DNA of 64,000 nt, taken from NCBI GenBank assembly GCA_963920525.1, contig OY986438.1:99249349-99313348 (forward strand). The letters are read 5' to 3'. The notes below the pieces were generated by a model. It saw nothing but the letters and a program-made list of their open reading frames with translations. It did not search any database and was not told the origin of the DNA. This DNA is from Dichetophora obliterata. Taxonomy: Eukaryota; Arthropoda; Insecta; Diptera; Sciomyzidae. Of the stretch, positions 22,061-32,453 are shown one piece after another; position 1 is the first letter of the stretch; every line of letters begins with the position of its first letter. Made by a program: the position numbers and the translations under genes.

Positions 22061-24453
22061 ATAATAGCTGTATTTTTCAAACCGGAATTACCTCTTTTCC
22101 GATAGTCATATTTTCTTTTGTTTCTCCTTATATTTTTTAAAAATTTTCCAAAAGAGTAACTTTAAAAAATGTTTCACTTGTAACCGAGTTCTTTTTTTAA
22201 CGATTTAAATTTTTTATTAAAGCATTTTAATTTCACCAACTTGACGTTCAGTCCAATCAATTTGTTTCGCCCACATACTTCAATTTGTTCGTCACCATTC
22301 ATAGTCGCCATCGCTTGATTTGTGATATCCAGGCTTTAACTCAATACTTGAGTGTTTCTCTGAGTTTGTTCCTTTTTTCATTTAAATTTTGTCATCACTA
22401 ATTATGTGTCATTTTATCGACCGATCGATTGTCATTTTCAATTGTCACATTTGTTCGAACAAAAGAAGAGTGGTGAAAATATAAAGGGTGTGATAATAAC
22501 AGAATTTTATTAAATACTCTACCAAACCATCGAAAATCAGTTCAAGAAACATTAAAGGCCGCCAATTTAAGACGATCACAATCAAAAGAATTTCGACTGT
22601 GTCAATTGCTGTGAAGTGTGATGTGGGTCGATTGTCAACACTTTAATTTGCTGCCTGTGCTGGTGGTGGTGGTGGAGTTGTTGATACTATAATCGTAATT
22701 GAAAACTTTTACTCAATTTTATTTGTTTTTATCTTATTAAACACATTTGTAGCTCAATTGATGATGTTGTTCACGCTAATGTTGATGATGATATGGTTGA
22801 TGATGATATTTTTGACAAGCCCTTTGCTGATATTTCTTCATTCTTCATACTTCATATCGCCAACATTGTCGCTAATTTCTTTATTGCTTGTTTCTTTTTT
22901 TTTTGATTAGCTGAGAAAAGCGTCGAGTTGCCAATTTTTTTGTTTGGAAGAAGGAGTGTTAACATGGTCTCGGCATTGCTTAACTTGGACGCAATCTATT
23001 TTATTTCTCGCTATTCGTGTTTTATTAATAGCTACTTAAGGTGTGCTTTCGATTGGCAATTAGATTTTATTTAATACCTTTAATCATTTGAATTTTGGCA
23101 AAGCCGCAACATGTGTTTGCAAAAAGCGTCAACACGTATTTGCACTTTAAAATACTTTGCCTTTATAAATAGTTTTAATTTAGTCTAAGATAAAACAAAG
23201 TATGTTGTAAATGATATAAATACTAAAAAAGCAAATTTGAAAATTTACCGAAACGCAGAAAAATGTGCTGCTCATTCATAAATTTTCTAAAATGTGCTTC
23301 GTTCGACGTTAAAACATTTCAGTTTTTTAATTATAACTACATTTCTCATATGATTAATATTTTGTGTATTGCAAAATGAAGTAATTTTACATTATTTAAT
23401 ATATTTCTTTGCCAGTTGTGTGCCCTTTTGATTGATTAGTCAGTCAATTTTTTCGTCAGTAGCCACTTAATTCAATTCAATTTAATTTAATTCAATTAAA
23501 GTCTCAATCCTTGTACTTTATTTCATTTGGATTGTTGTTGATTGAAACTGATTGATTATTTCAAGATGAGTATTTAGACATACATTAAAAAATATTTCCT
23601 CTTTTCTGTTTTCCTTTTATAAAAATGTAATATCAGCCATGTAAGTTATGAAACAAAAGCGTTCAGCAATCATTTTTGCCAGAGAGTCAGTGTTGCATTG
23701 ATCTCCAAAAGAATAGAGGTTCGGTTAGCTGGGCTGTATCAAAAAACTAGGGTATGTCATGTTTCCTTCTTATTAAAAAATGTATTTTATCGATTAACCC
23801 TTAACTGTCACATGCGGTTCATGTCACTGTCTGTTCGTTAGCCCAGAATTTTTTCTTAATTAAACCTTTTCAAGCTTTAGGCTTTGCTAGTTTTTTGTGT
23901 TCTAAATAAATATTTAAGACTAGGATTAATGGAACATTACAATTTCAAAAGCATATGTGCATTTCCGTGGCTACGCACGTGACAGTCGCCCGCATTAAGC
24001 GCACTATACAAGATGTAAAAGCTGAGTTTTCAAAAGTTCTGCTCTTAGATAAGAGCCACCAAATATGATACGTTACATGACAAAAAATTAAATTAGTTTT
24101 TGTTTGCATCAATATAAACGAAAAAAAAAAATCTGTGAAGTGTGCACGAGTTTTTGTATTAAATTTTTTTAAAATAATCAGTAATAATGTTGCTACATAT
24201 TCATAACTGCTTCGTTGAAAATTCTTTTTAATTATTTTTATACAAACCTTAATGTGATACGTTACGTGATATACGTTGCGTATAGTTTTATTTATTTAAT
24301 TGAACGAGAAAAACAAAAAGTTCAATTCAGGACCGTCAATCAAATTACTGCAAATTTTTAAAATTTAAATTGATAACAGCTCTCATAATATAAATTTAAA
24401 CATTTTTTCTCTATTATGGAGGCTGAAAAGAATTTTAAGTAACATTTAATTTT
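22061..24453. other. AT-rich non-coding DNA, no gene seen
   Basis: No coding supported. A GGT microsatellite lies near 22657-22674 and an AATTCAATT-rich tract near 23468-23502. GATACGTTAC motifs occur near 24066 and 24257. Confidence 0.5.
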
Positions 24454-25419
24454 TTAGTCGCGGTAGACCTTTTGGCGAAAATGCCCATATAAAGGGTTTT
24501 CCATTAAGGACATGACAAATTTTTTTTTATAAAACGCAAACCCCCCCCAAAGAAAATAGTCTAGAGGCGTTAAATCGCAGGAACGAGGCAGCCAATCGAC
24601 TGGCCCATTTCTTGAGATAACACGTTCATCAAACTTACTCTTCAATAAATCGATTGTAACGTGTGCTGTGTGGCTTGTGGCACCGTCCTGTTAGAACCAC
24701 ATGTCGTCCAAGTCCATATCTTTCAATTCGGACCAAAAATAATCGGTAATCATGGTGCGATAACGATGGCCATTCACAGTAACGTTACGATCGTTATCGT
24801 CGACGAAGAAACATGGTCCAATGACGCCGCCGGCATGCAAATTGAACCAAACAGTTATTTTTTGTGGATGAAGTGGCGATTTATGATGCACATGTGGATT
24901 TTCACTTGACCAATAACGCATATTTTGCTTATTGATGAACCCATTGAGCCAAAAATGAGCTTCGTCACTGAAGATGATTTTGCAATGCAATTCATCATCT
25001 TGGCGCATCTTTTCCAGAGCCCAGTCGGAGAACGTACGTCGCTTCAAATGGTCCATCGGCTTCAGTTCTTGAGTTATCTTGATCTTGTATGAGTGTAAAC
25101 CAAGATCCTTTCGCAAAATTCGCCATAAAGTGGTCTGGGCGATGCCCAATTCTTGAGAACGCCGAAGAATTGACTGTTTTGGATAACTTTCTACGGACGC
25201 CTGAACGACAGCGATATTTTCGACACGTCGACCAACCCGTTGTTTCACTAGCACGGCAACATCACACAACGAATATGTAGACTCAAATTTTTGCACTAAA
25301 TTTGCTATTGTCTGTCTACTAGGACGAGAATTATGAGCGAAAATTAGAGTTAACGCTCTTAATGTTGCGAAAACCGACTCCGAATTTTGGTAGGGGAGAG
25401 TCTCCGGTTGTGGACACAC
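24454..25419 (-). pseudogene. mariner transposase of the DD41D (rosa) type, one visible stop
   Basis: DDD transposase of the Tc1/mariner superfamily. The minus-strand frame covers a helix-turn-helix region (Ser-Gln-Glu-Leu-Gly-Ile-Ala-Gln-Thr-Thr-Leu-Trp-Arg-Ile-Leu), Phe-Ser-Asp-Glu-Ala-His-Phe (first Asp), Gln-Asp-Gly-Ala (second Asp) and Asp-Leu-Thr-Pro-Leu-Asp-Tyr-Phe-Leu-Trp-Gly (third Asp). There are 41 residues between the second and third Asp, the spacing that defines the rosa group. A single nonsense codon TAA at 24691-24693 replaces a Gln next to the second Asp; the frame is otherwise continuous across it. The first residues before Asn-Ser-Glu-Ser-Val do not look like the family and the C-terminus after Leu-Trp-Gly is short, so both ends appear truncated. 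No TIRs were found. Confidence 0.85.
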
Positions 25420-25620
25420 TTGCGTTTTACGCTCATAACTTTTTCAAGTCAATATTATACGTAGTACGTACACAATTGGAAAGCTAGAGACCTCAGCTAT
25501 CCTTTCCTGAAGTAACTATATAGATTCAGTTGATCAGGAATATTTTATCATCAGTTTTGTGAAGGGGTAATTTTTAGCTAAACAAATTTTTGTACCCGGT
25601 TGTGGACACCCTTGTAAAAT
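25400..25620 (+). repeat. Direct repeat of CCGGTTGTGGACAC
   Basis: CCGGTTGTGGACACACTTG (from 25403) and CCGGTTGTGGACACCCTTG (from 25597) are near-identical, about 194 bp apart in the same orientation. The first copy marks where similarity to the DD41D transposase stops, so it may be the edge of an unrelated repeat that truncated the mariner. Confidence 0.5.
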
Positions 25621-25699
25621 AGCCTAAAACCTGCAAAATATAAAGTAAAATGCATAGGTATATAAATTAAAAAAAGATCAGCCACTGCTGGGCATCTTT

Positions 25700-25850
25700 G
25701 AACTAGATTCTACGAACGAAGGAACAACTAGATTCCACGAACTAACGCACAACTATTTTCTACGAACGAACGAACATCTATTTCCTGTGAACGAACGCAC
25801 GAACATTTATTTTCTACGAACAAACGAACGAAAAAAATATTTTTATTTTT
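25700..25850 (+). repeat. Minisatellite of about 33-40 bp, CTACGAACGAACGAAC units
   Basis: Four to five degenerate units of GATTCTACGAACGAAGGAAC / TTTTCTACGAACGAACGAAC type. GAAC/GAACG tetramer sub-repeats lie inside each unit. Confidence 0.75.
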
Positions 25851-25998
25851 TCTACGAAATCCAATCAGTTCAATTAGAATGTTTTTAGATTCATTAAACA
25901 CAATATAGTTATAAAAAATGCCTTAATTATTTTTGAATATTATCAATATATTGATAAAATCCATCAAATACAGATACACTTCATTAAATTCATAACTA

Positions 25999-27302
25999 CA
26001 GCGTGGGCCCTAATAACTGTCGCACTAATTTCTTCAACACAAAAAAAATATACAAAGCATTTTGGGCTAAAAACATTTTTATTTTATTTTTTAAATTGTT
26101 GACTTACATTTTTATTGATTTAGTTCAAATCTTTCACCCTTAACTTTTTTTACGAGCTTCAAACGCTTTTCGAAGCTATTACAGGCGGCACGAACGACTT
26201 CATCGGGTATTTCGTCCCCAATTTTTTGTAAGCGGCGTTTAAATTGTTCCAATTTCATGTTTTTAAGATTTTTTAGTTTATCTAACATGTATCCCCATAC
26301 ACAAAAATCCAAAGGATTTAAATCCGGAGAAGATGGAGGCGATTCATCCACTGGAATGAAACAGGAAATATTGTCTTTGCACCAACGCTGAACAGTTTTG
26401 GCCTTGTGAGCCGGAGCAGAGTCTTGCTGGAAGCAATATGGCTCATTGCCAAAAAGCTCAGATGCATGAGGGTGAAGATGCTTGACAAGCACTTCGTCCA
26501 AATAGTATTGGGCATTGATTTTTACGCCATTGTCAATGAAAAGGAGCGGGAGCTTGCCTTTTGTAGATATAGCTCCCCAAACCATAACTGATGTGGTGTT
26601 TTGGTACCGTTCAATAGCTTTTTTTTCAGCTGAAATGTCACACATCCTCGGTGCGTATACGCGGTCGTTCTGTGGATTGTGACTTTTTTGCAGAATGAAT
26701 AACTTCTCGTCAGAAAACACAATTTTGCAATTTGCGTGCCTCTGAAGGAGCAAAGCACTTCTTTCCCTCCGCATTTTCTTTTGCCGTTCAGTAAGACCAT
26801 GAATCCTTTTTTTTTTGTAAGCTTTCATCTTTAAATTTTTTTTTATGACATTCCTGATGGTTTTGCTGCTCACATTTAGGTCCTTGGCCAATTGTCTGCC
26901 TGAAACTGCGCAATTTCTTCTAATTCGCTCTCGTACAACCTTCACCAGTCCTGAAGTTCTAACGGTGCACTTCCGACCAGGTTTTTTAGAAATTTCGACG
27001 CTCCCAGTTGCCTTATATCTAGCAATAGTGCGTTGAACGAATCTGCGGTTAACTCCTAAATAACGTAGGATGTTAACAATTTCACAAGTTTTCTTGCCTT
27101 GCATATGCAATTTCTGAACAAGCTCTCTTTTTGCTTCCATCGCTCACAAACTTTTAATAAGAACTATTTCAACAGACAAACAGATCATTTGAATTCACAA
27201 TTAATGTATAAAATTAAATTACTAACGGTAAAAAGTCTATGTATACTTTGTTTGGCACAGGGGCGCTTGAAAAAGGTGCGACAGTTATTAGGGCCCACGC
27301 TG
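25999..27302 (-). mobile_element. maT-type (DD37D) mariner, apparently complete
   Basis: The termini CAGCGTGGGCCCTAATAACT... and the complementary right end match perfectly for 27 bp. TA target dinucleotides flank both (25997-25998; 27303-27304). The 1304-bp length is typical for maT elements. It encloses an uninterrupted transposase frame. Identical TIRs and an open frame indicate recent insertion. It sits in AT-rich DNA with no sign of another transposon around it. Confidence 0.92.
26112..27140 (-). CDS. maT-family (DD37D) mariner transposase, intact
   Basis: 342-residue cut-and-paste transposase acting in the nucleus on its own TIRs. The ATG at 27138-27140 lies 162 bp inside the right TIR. 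Residues 1-110 form two helix-turn-helix units (Arg-Tyr-Leu-Gly-Val-Asn-Arg-Arg-Phe-Val-Gln-Arg-Thr and Gly-Arg-Gln-Leu-Ala-Lys-Asp-Leu-Asn-Val-Ser). A Lys-Pro-Gly-Arg-Lys linker (GRPR-like) lies near residue 53. The catalytic triad is Asp144 (Phe-Ser-Asp-Glu-Lys), Asp240 (Gln-Gln-Asp-Ser-Ala-Pro-Ala-His) and Asp278 (Pro-Asp-Leu-Asn-Pro-Leu-Asp). The 37 residues between the last two define maT. Length and all key residues are as expected; no stops or frameshifts. Activity is inferred, not shown. Confidence 0.93.
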   Translation of the reverse strand: MEAKRELVQKLHMQGKKTCEIVNILRYLGVNRRFVQRTIARYKATGSVEISKKPGRKCTVRTSGLVKVVRERIRRNCAVSGRQLAKDLNVSSKTIRNVIKKNLKMKAYKKKRIHGLTERQKKMRRERSALLLQRHANCKIVFSDEKLFILQKSHNPQNDRVYAPRMCDISAEKKAIERYQNTTSVMVWGAISTKGKLPLLFIDNGVKINAQYYLDEVLVKHLHPHASELFGNEPYCFQQDSAPAHKAKTVQRWCKDNISCFIPVDESPPSSPDLNPLDFCVWGYMLDKLKNLKNMKLEQFKRRLQKIGDEIPDEVVRAACNSFEKRLKLVKKVKGERFELNQ

Positions 27303-27515
27303 TACATATATAGATTTTTCTGTATTTCTGTATGTTCCTAATCACCCAACAGTTTCCTTACCCGCTTATAATCAATTTTGGTGCACAAACTTTTTATAAA
27401 AATCAATTGACTGCCACACCATCATCAGATATAACGCAAATAATAAAATTCTAAAAGAACCCAATTTTGGAACACTTTTAAATAGAATTTAAAAAATTTG
27501 CTCTAAACTATTTAA

Positions 27516-27708
27516 GGCCGCGTTCATAGCGGAAATTATTTTGCTGTGTGAGCAAGCGAGATGGAGACATAAGCGCTGAAAAGCATTTGCAAATAAGCTT
27601 TATGCTGGCACAATGAACACTTTGAGCTTTTTTTCATATGGTTGAATACAAAGCGTTTTTCAGCTAAACCGCTCGGATAAGCTAAAAGCGTTTACTATGA
27701 ACGCGGCC
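27516..27708. mobile_element. 193-bp PIF/Harbinger-like MITE
   Basis: GGCCGCGTTCATAG at the left and CTATGAACGCGGCC at the right are perfect 14-bp TIRs flanked by TAA on both sides (27513-27515; 27709-27711). The interior matches the longer copy at 14296-15164, so both belong to one family. The better-kept TIRs indicate that this copy is younger. Confidence 0.85.
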
Positions 27709-29120
27709 TAAGTCTTGTAAAAAGTAAGCATGTAAAAGCAATTTCTCTATTAAAATCCTAAAAAAAAAATTTCAAAGAGGTTTAAAAAGAAAAAACTTTA
27801 AATGTGTTTGAAGTTTTCTATTAAAGTACTATTACAATGTAAAGCTATAAAAAACACCTTTTTTATTAATTTTTTTTTACCTAGTATTATTAATTTTAAT
27901 GATTCAAATTTTTTAAATAATTAAGAATTATTCATGAGAATTATTCATGAGGAAATAAAAAAAATGTTTGTTTGTCTATATAGTTGTTGTTAATTTTCTG
28001 CAAGGCGTTGAAGTAAGCGTGTTTAAAAATTGTTGCAATTGGCTTCTTGACTCCAGCATTTACAATGCGTCTGAAAGTAAAAAATCAAAGTGTATTCTTG
28101 AGTTAAAGGTTGTAGTTCAGCACTCAACCGACGCAAATAAATAAAAAATAAAAAATGGCATGCGTTGAAAAAACCCTCTTTTTGCCGAAACTTTCAGCCA
28201 TTCAAAAAAAAAACAAAAGTTTTTTGACTTTTTATAGGTCTAGTGCTTAACAGAGACTATAAGGATCACAATGAATCAAGATTCATCGAAATCGATACAG
28301 TAGAACTCCAGATACCTTAGAAGCCGATTCGAAAAACCTTGTTTCGAGAAAAACGCTATTAAAGATTTAAAGGGTCTTGAATATCACGCGACATATGAAT
28401 GTAATATATGTTATAACTTTTTTCTATTTGATATTTTTTTCTAAAATTTTGTATACGTATTCCTAAGACCTTAAAGAACCACATTCTAAAGAAAAAAATA
28501 ATTGATTTTTAATTTTTTACACACTGTAAGAGGACCTTAATTCAATCTTTATGATTTTGTAAAAAATTTTTACATCGAAAATTTGAGCCGTTTTTTCAAG
28601 TATTAAGTCATTATGGCAGAACTCCAAGGCCAAGATGGCACATCTAAGGTCAAGAGACGACATTTTCTACATTCGCTTGCGGCACATCGTTTTTTTCTTT
28701 CCGTTGAAATCTGTTGCTGTTGCTGTTTCTGTAACTCTTTTTTCTTTTAGCTAGAAAATCTTGTCGGACCCAGTACCGTTTTCACATTTAGTTTCATTGT
28801 GTTTTAAAATAATCCCTTGAAATTAGTTTTGTTTTCTGTTATTTAAATACTAATAGCTCAATTTTTGTGAAGTGAACAGATTTCAACTGAAAAATACTAT
28901 ATTTACATATCTCAAATGATGTAAGGTCACTTAGTGCAAAAAATGTGTTTTAGTTTTAATTTTCGATCTCTAATTTAGACATTAAATATGTTTCCATAGT
29001 ATATAAAGACCATTTACTCCAAAAATAAAAAAGATTTTCAAAAGCTTAGCGTCAGGTGTGAAAAGGTTAAACTAGAAAATTTCGTTTAATATAAAATTCA
29101 AATTCAATTTTTTTTATATA
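27709..29120. other. AT-rich non-coding DNA with a hAT-related fragment
   Basis: No coding. Segment 28940-29090 (ATAAAGACCATTTACTCC...AGCTTAGCGTCAGGT) resembles, in reverse, the interior of the hAT-like element at 11281-11420. It is a diverged relic of that family or of another repeat inserted there. A short duplication GAATTATTCATGA occurs at 27926-27950. Confidence 0.5.
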
Positions 29121-29314
29121 ATTTTAATCTTAATTGACTTAATTCCAGTTTATGAATATAAAAGCTTTAATAAACTGCAATTAATTTTAATCTTAATTGA
29201 CTTAATTCCAGTTTATGAATATAAAAGCTTTAATAAACTAGAATTATTTTAATAATTGACTTTAATAATTGACTTAATTCCAGTTTATGAATATAAAAGC
29301 TTAAAAAACTGGAA
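29121..29314 (+). repeat. Three-copy tandem repeat of about 63 bp
   Basis: Units at 29121, 29184 and 29246 each contain TTGACTTAATTCCAGTTTATGAATATAAAAGCTTTAATAAACT. Within a unit CCAGTTTAT and ATAAACTGG form a small inverted repeat, so each unit could fold into a hairpin. The third unit has an extra TTTAATAATTGAC duplication. Confidence 0.85.
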
Positions 29315-29852
29315 TGAAGGCAATTAATAATATAAATAAATTATTAAATTTGATCAAGAAATTTATAGAGAAAAAGTAATTTAAAATTATTTTTTACTTT
29401 GCAGTGATTTTGAAGTGGTTTTTTTTTTGTTAAAAAGTTTTTATTTCTTTCTTTTTAGAGAATATGATAACAACTCTACAGATTTTTTAACGAATTTTAG
29501 TACCCTAGTAGCAATATTATTCGAGATACAGTGTTTTTCTTAAGTGACACGTCCCTTTGCCTAATAACGCCCACTTTATTGACCGTTATTTTTAATTATT
29601 GTGCCTACCCCTGTACTTAATTTTAGTACCGTAGTCTAAATAATATTTGAGATACATTGATTTTATAATATTTCCACGCCCCTTTGTCCAATTACGCCCA
29701 CTTTTTGATGGGCACCTCCTTTTTCAATGTCTCTATACGCTGACAAAAAAATTACGGCAATAAAAAAAGTTCTTTAGGAGTTATCGATGTACATTAAGCC
29801 GTATCGATCTTATATAAAAACAAAAAAAATTTTAATGTTACCGCATCATATT
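29315..29852. other. Non-coding DNA with Helentron-like scraps
   Basis: Around 29560-29710 are repeated ACGCCC(C/A)CTTT / TTAGTACC(G/C)TAGT segments akin to the internal parts of the Helentron-like elements in this window. No ends are visible and no coding is present. Confidence 0.4.
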
Positions 29853-30409
29853 AACTGTTATGTCTAAAAAAGTACGGGAGTGCAAACACTTTTTTTTGCG
29901 GACAGGGCAAAACAGCCGAAAAACAACATAATTTTCTAAAAAACTCCCCAATCACACATGAACAAAGAGGTTCTAAAAAACACGTTTTTAACTGGAACTC
30001 ATCCAGTTTATGTAAAGTGTGGTATTTTTTGCATTTTACTATTTTTTATGCAAGTACCTTCCATTTGAGTGGGGACACGGAGAATCGGCAGCAAAGTAGC
30101 ATTTGACTATGTATAATACCTATGTACTGAAGCTTAAAACCAATATAACTTTTATGTCTATGAATAAATGTTAATATTTGTGATTGAGGTTTTTTTTAAG
30201 AAAAGATGTTGAGAATTAGGGAAAGATGACTTTGCAGTTAATAGACTTTTAATCATAAAAATAGTCCTTACTATCACCTTTTCAACGACATATAAAACTA
30301 AATAATCGGACTACAAGCAACCGAGGTATAGACAAAAAACCGATTTCGATATTTTTGTCACGCCCACAAACAATTTTTGCACTCCCGTAATTTTTTAGAC
30401 ATAACAGTT
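29853..30409. mobile_element. 557-bp TIR element, AACTGTTATGTC ends
   Basis: AACTGTTATGTCTAAAAAAG...ACGGGAGTGCAAA at the left pairs with TTTGCACTCCCGTAA...TTAGACATAACAGTT at the right over about 34 bp. The interior is non-coding. Target duplication is unresolved (the flank is TT/AA-rich). Probably a Tc1/mariner-like MITE. Confidence 0.65.
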
Positions 30410-30837
30410 TATGTGAGCTGGTACATACATTTAAAAAAAAAATCCATCGAACTTTAGAACATATCTTTTTTGAAATCGCTGGTAAATTAATGATTACACT
30501 TGCCTTAATATACCCTTTTCCCTGTATTTAATAATTGCATCGTTCTTCAGCAAAGTTGTTCCTATTATTCTGACTAACAACTTTGCTTCGGGACCGCAAA
30601 GCTTGAGAACGGCAGGCGCTATTTCAATAATAATTATTTTTCAATTCGATAGCTATGGTACTTAGTTGGAACATAGGATGTATAAACTTTATAGTCATTA
30701 CTTAAATAAATAATTAAAATTAAAAGAGCATAACCATATAATTTCTTTACTCTCTTCCTCAGCGAGAAAAAAAGGCTCTCTCTTTTTAAGCTTTATTTGA
30801 GCAACATAAAGGTTGTGTTCACCAGTAAACAGATTGT
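30410..30837. other. Non-coding DNA, no gene seen
   Basis: No coding or clear repeat recognised; the open frames are short and AT-driven. Confidence 0.4.
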
Positions 30838-31645
30838 ACGCAAAGCTTACACGTGCCGTTCCCTGCTGCCATTTTATGGGCGTTAGACAAGGGTGCGTGA
30901 CTCTTCCCATTCAACTCAAATTGCTATATAATAGCTTCGGAATTATAGGGTGCTCATCATCGAAATTCGGTGTCCGACCATAATTTTCAATTGGCGTTCT
31001 CCGGATAACATTTAATGGGCGCTGACAAAGAAGGCGTGGCACCTCCCATGCAACAGAAATTGGCAATATCGAAAAGCTTGGGAATGATAGGTCGCACAGC
31101 CTTGAAATTTGATATTAGAATACAGTTTTCACGTGCAGTTTCCCTGATAACATTTAATGGGTATTTGTTAAGGAGGCGTGGCACCTCCTATACAACAATA
31201 AAAGTTTGCGATATCTGACAGCTTTGGAATTATAGGTAACACAGCCTTGGAATTCGGTATTCGACCTCAATTTGCAAGTGCAGTTTTATTGGGAATATTT
31301 TACGGTCATTGGACAAGGAGGCGTGTCACTTTTTAACAGCCCAAACTTTCGAAATGCTAAGCATGTGAATAATAAGACACACATCAATAAAACTCGGTAC
31401 GAGCTTACTATTTAAACTTTTTCAACTTATTGCATGCAGTTACGCGAGAATAATAATAAAACAATGATGATCAAGAAAATAAAAATAATTGTGCGAGAAG
31501 AAAATGTATTTTTCGTCGTAAATACATACATTTGAGTGAGATTAATTAGCATTTACTTTTTAATCAAACATGATAACTCTTTCAAATACGCTATTTCCAC
31601 AATTATTTATTTTGTGGCAGCAACGTGCCGGGTTTCAGCCATTAT
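30838..31645 (-). mobile_element. Helentron-like element with tandem units, reverse copy
   Basis: CAGCAACGTGCCGGGTTTCAGCC (31618-31640) is the reverse complement of the 5' end of the element at 2728. Below it, 30838-31340 holds about four diverged units matching the 2904-3890 array in reverse (CATTTAATGGGCG...GGAGGCGTGGCACCTCC...AATTATAGGT). The 31380-31610 interval is AT-rich with no clear match. The 3' end was not located. Confidence 0.5.
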
Positions 31646-31654
31646 GAAATAAAC

Positions 31655-32058
31655 TTATTTTCTGTTTGTTTGTTTGTTTGTTTGTTTGCTTGACCTTTAT
31701 ACAATTCTAAACGGCTGGACGGATTTCGGTTAGACTTGGTACACATATTGTGTGTATACTAGATAATATTGTTACATACTTAGTTTTGACCACGCTCCTT
31801 TTGCCAATTTTCAACTAACGTAAATTTTGTTATTCAAATACGTTTTAGTAACGGAAGTTTTTGCCAACTTCATTTTAACAAATTTCTTTTATTTTGACAC
31901 CAAAACCATCTTTAAAATTGTATAACTTTTATTTACAACGACATTTTCATAAAAAATTGATACCTAAGAATAAAAATATAAAATTTTTATTATTAACATG
32001 AAAATTCGTATATAGCAGTAGGTCTGTGGCAGGACAACGTCTGTCCGGGAATACTAGT
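31655..32058 (-). mobile_element. INE-1-like element, reverse orientation
   Basis: On the minus strand it begins ACTAGTATTCCCGGACAGAC...GTTGTCCTGCC, very close to the INE-1/DINE-1 5' end, with a GGAC/GTCC hairpin. It ends in (CAAA)n (31663-31688) followed by A/T. The AAACGGCTGGACGGATTTCG stretch at 31706 is also typical. About 0.4 kb, non-coding, directly abutting another copy. Confidence 0.6.
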
Positions 32059-32453
32059 ATCATATATAGTCTATACTAGCGATTCAAAAAAGTTTCGTAT
32101 AACAAGTTGAAACAATAACAAGTATGTTTCGTATAACATACTAGATGGAAAGCCTGTTCATAAATATAGTAAAAATCTCATAACAAAAAATTTTGAAACT
32201 ATTGTATTTAAAAAAAGACCGAAAGCTACAAGTTTTATTAAACAACAAACATGTCTGTAAAACCGTTGAGTTTAGCTGACTGGCTATTGAGTGCATTTGA
32301 GTTGTCGTCGTCATTCGTTTCTGAGACTCTGTTGCTAAATCGTAATTTTTGCAAGCAGCAAGCGGCGGCAAGTCTATCGAGCTATGTATAGTGTGTATAT
32401 TAAGACGGGTCAAATTGTACGAAAAATTTTTTGCAGTCGCTCAGTGAAAATCT

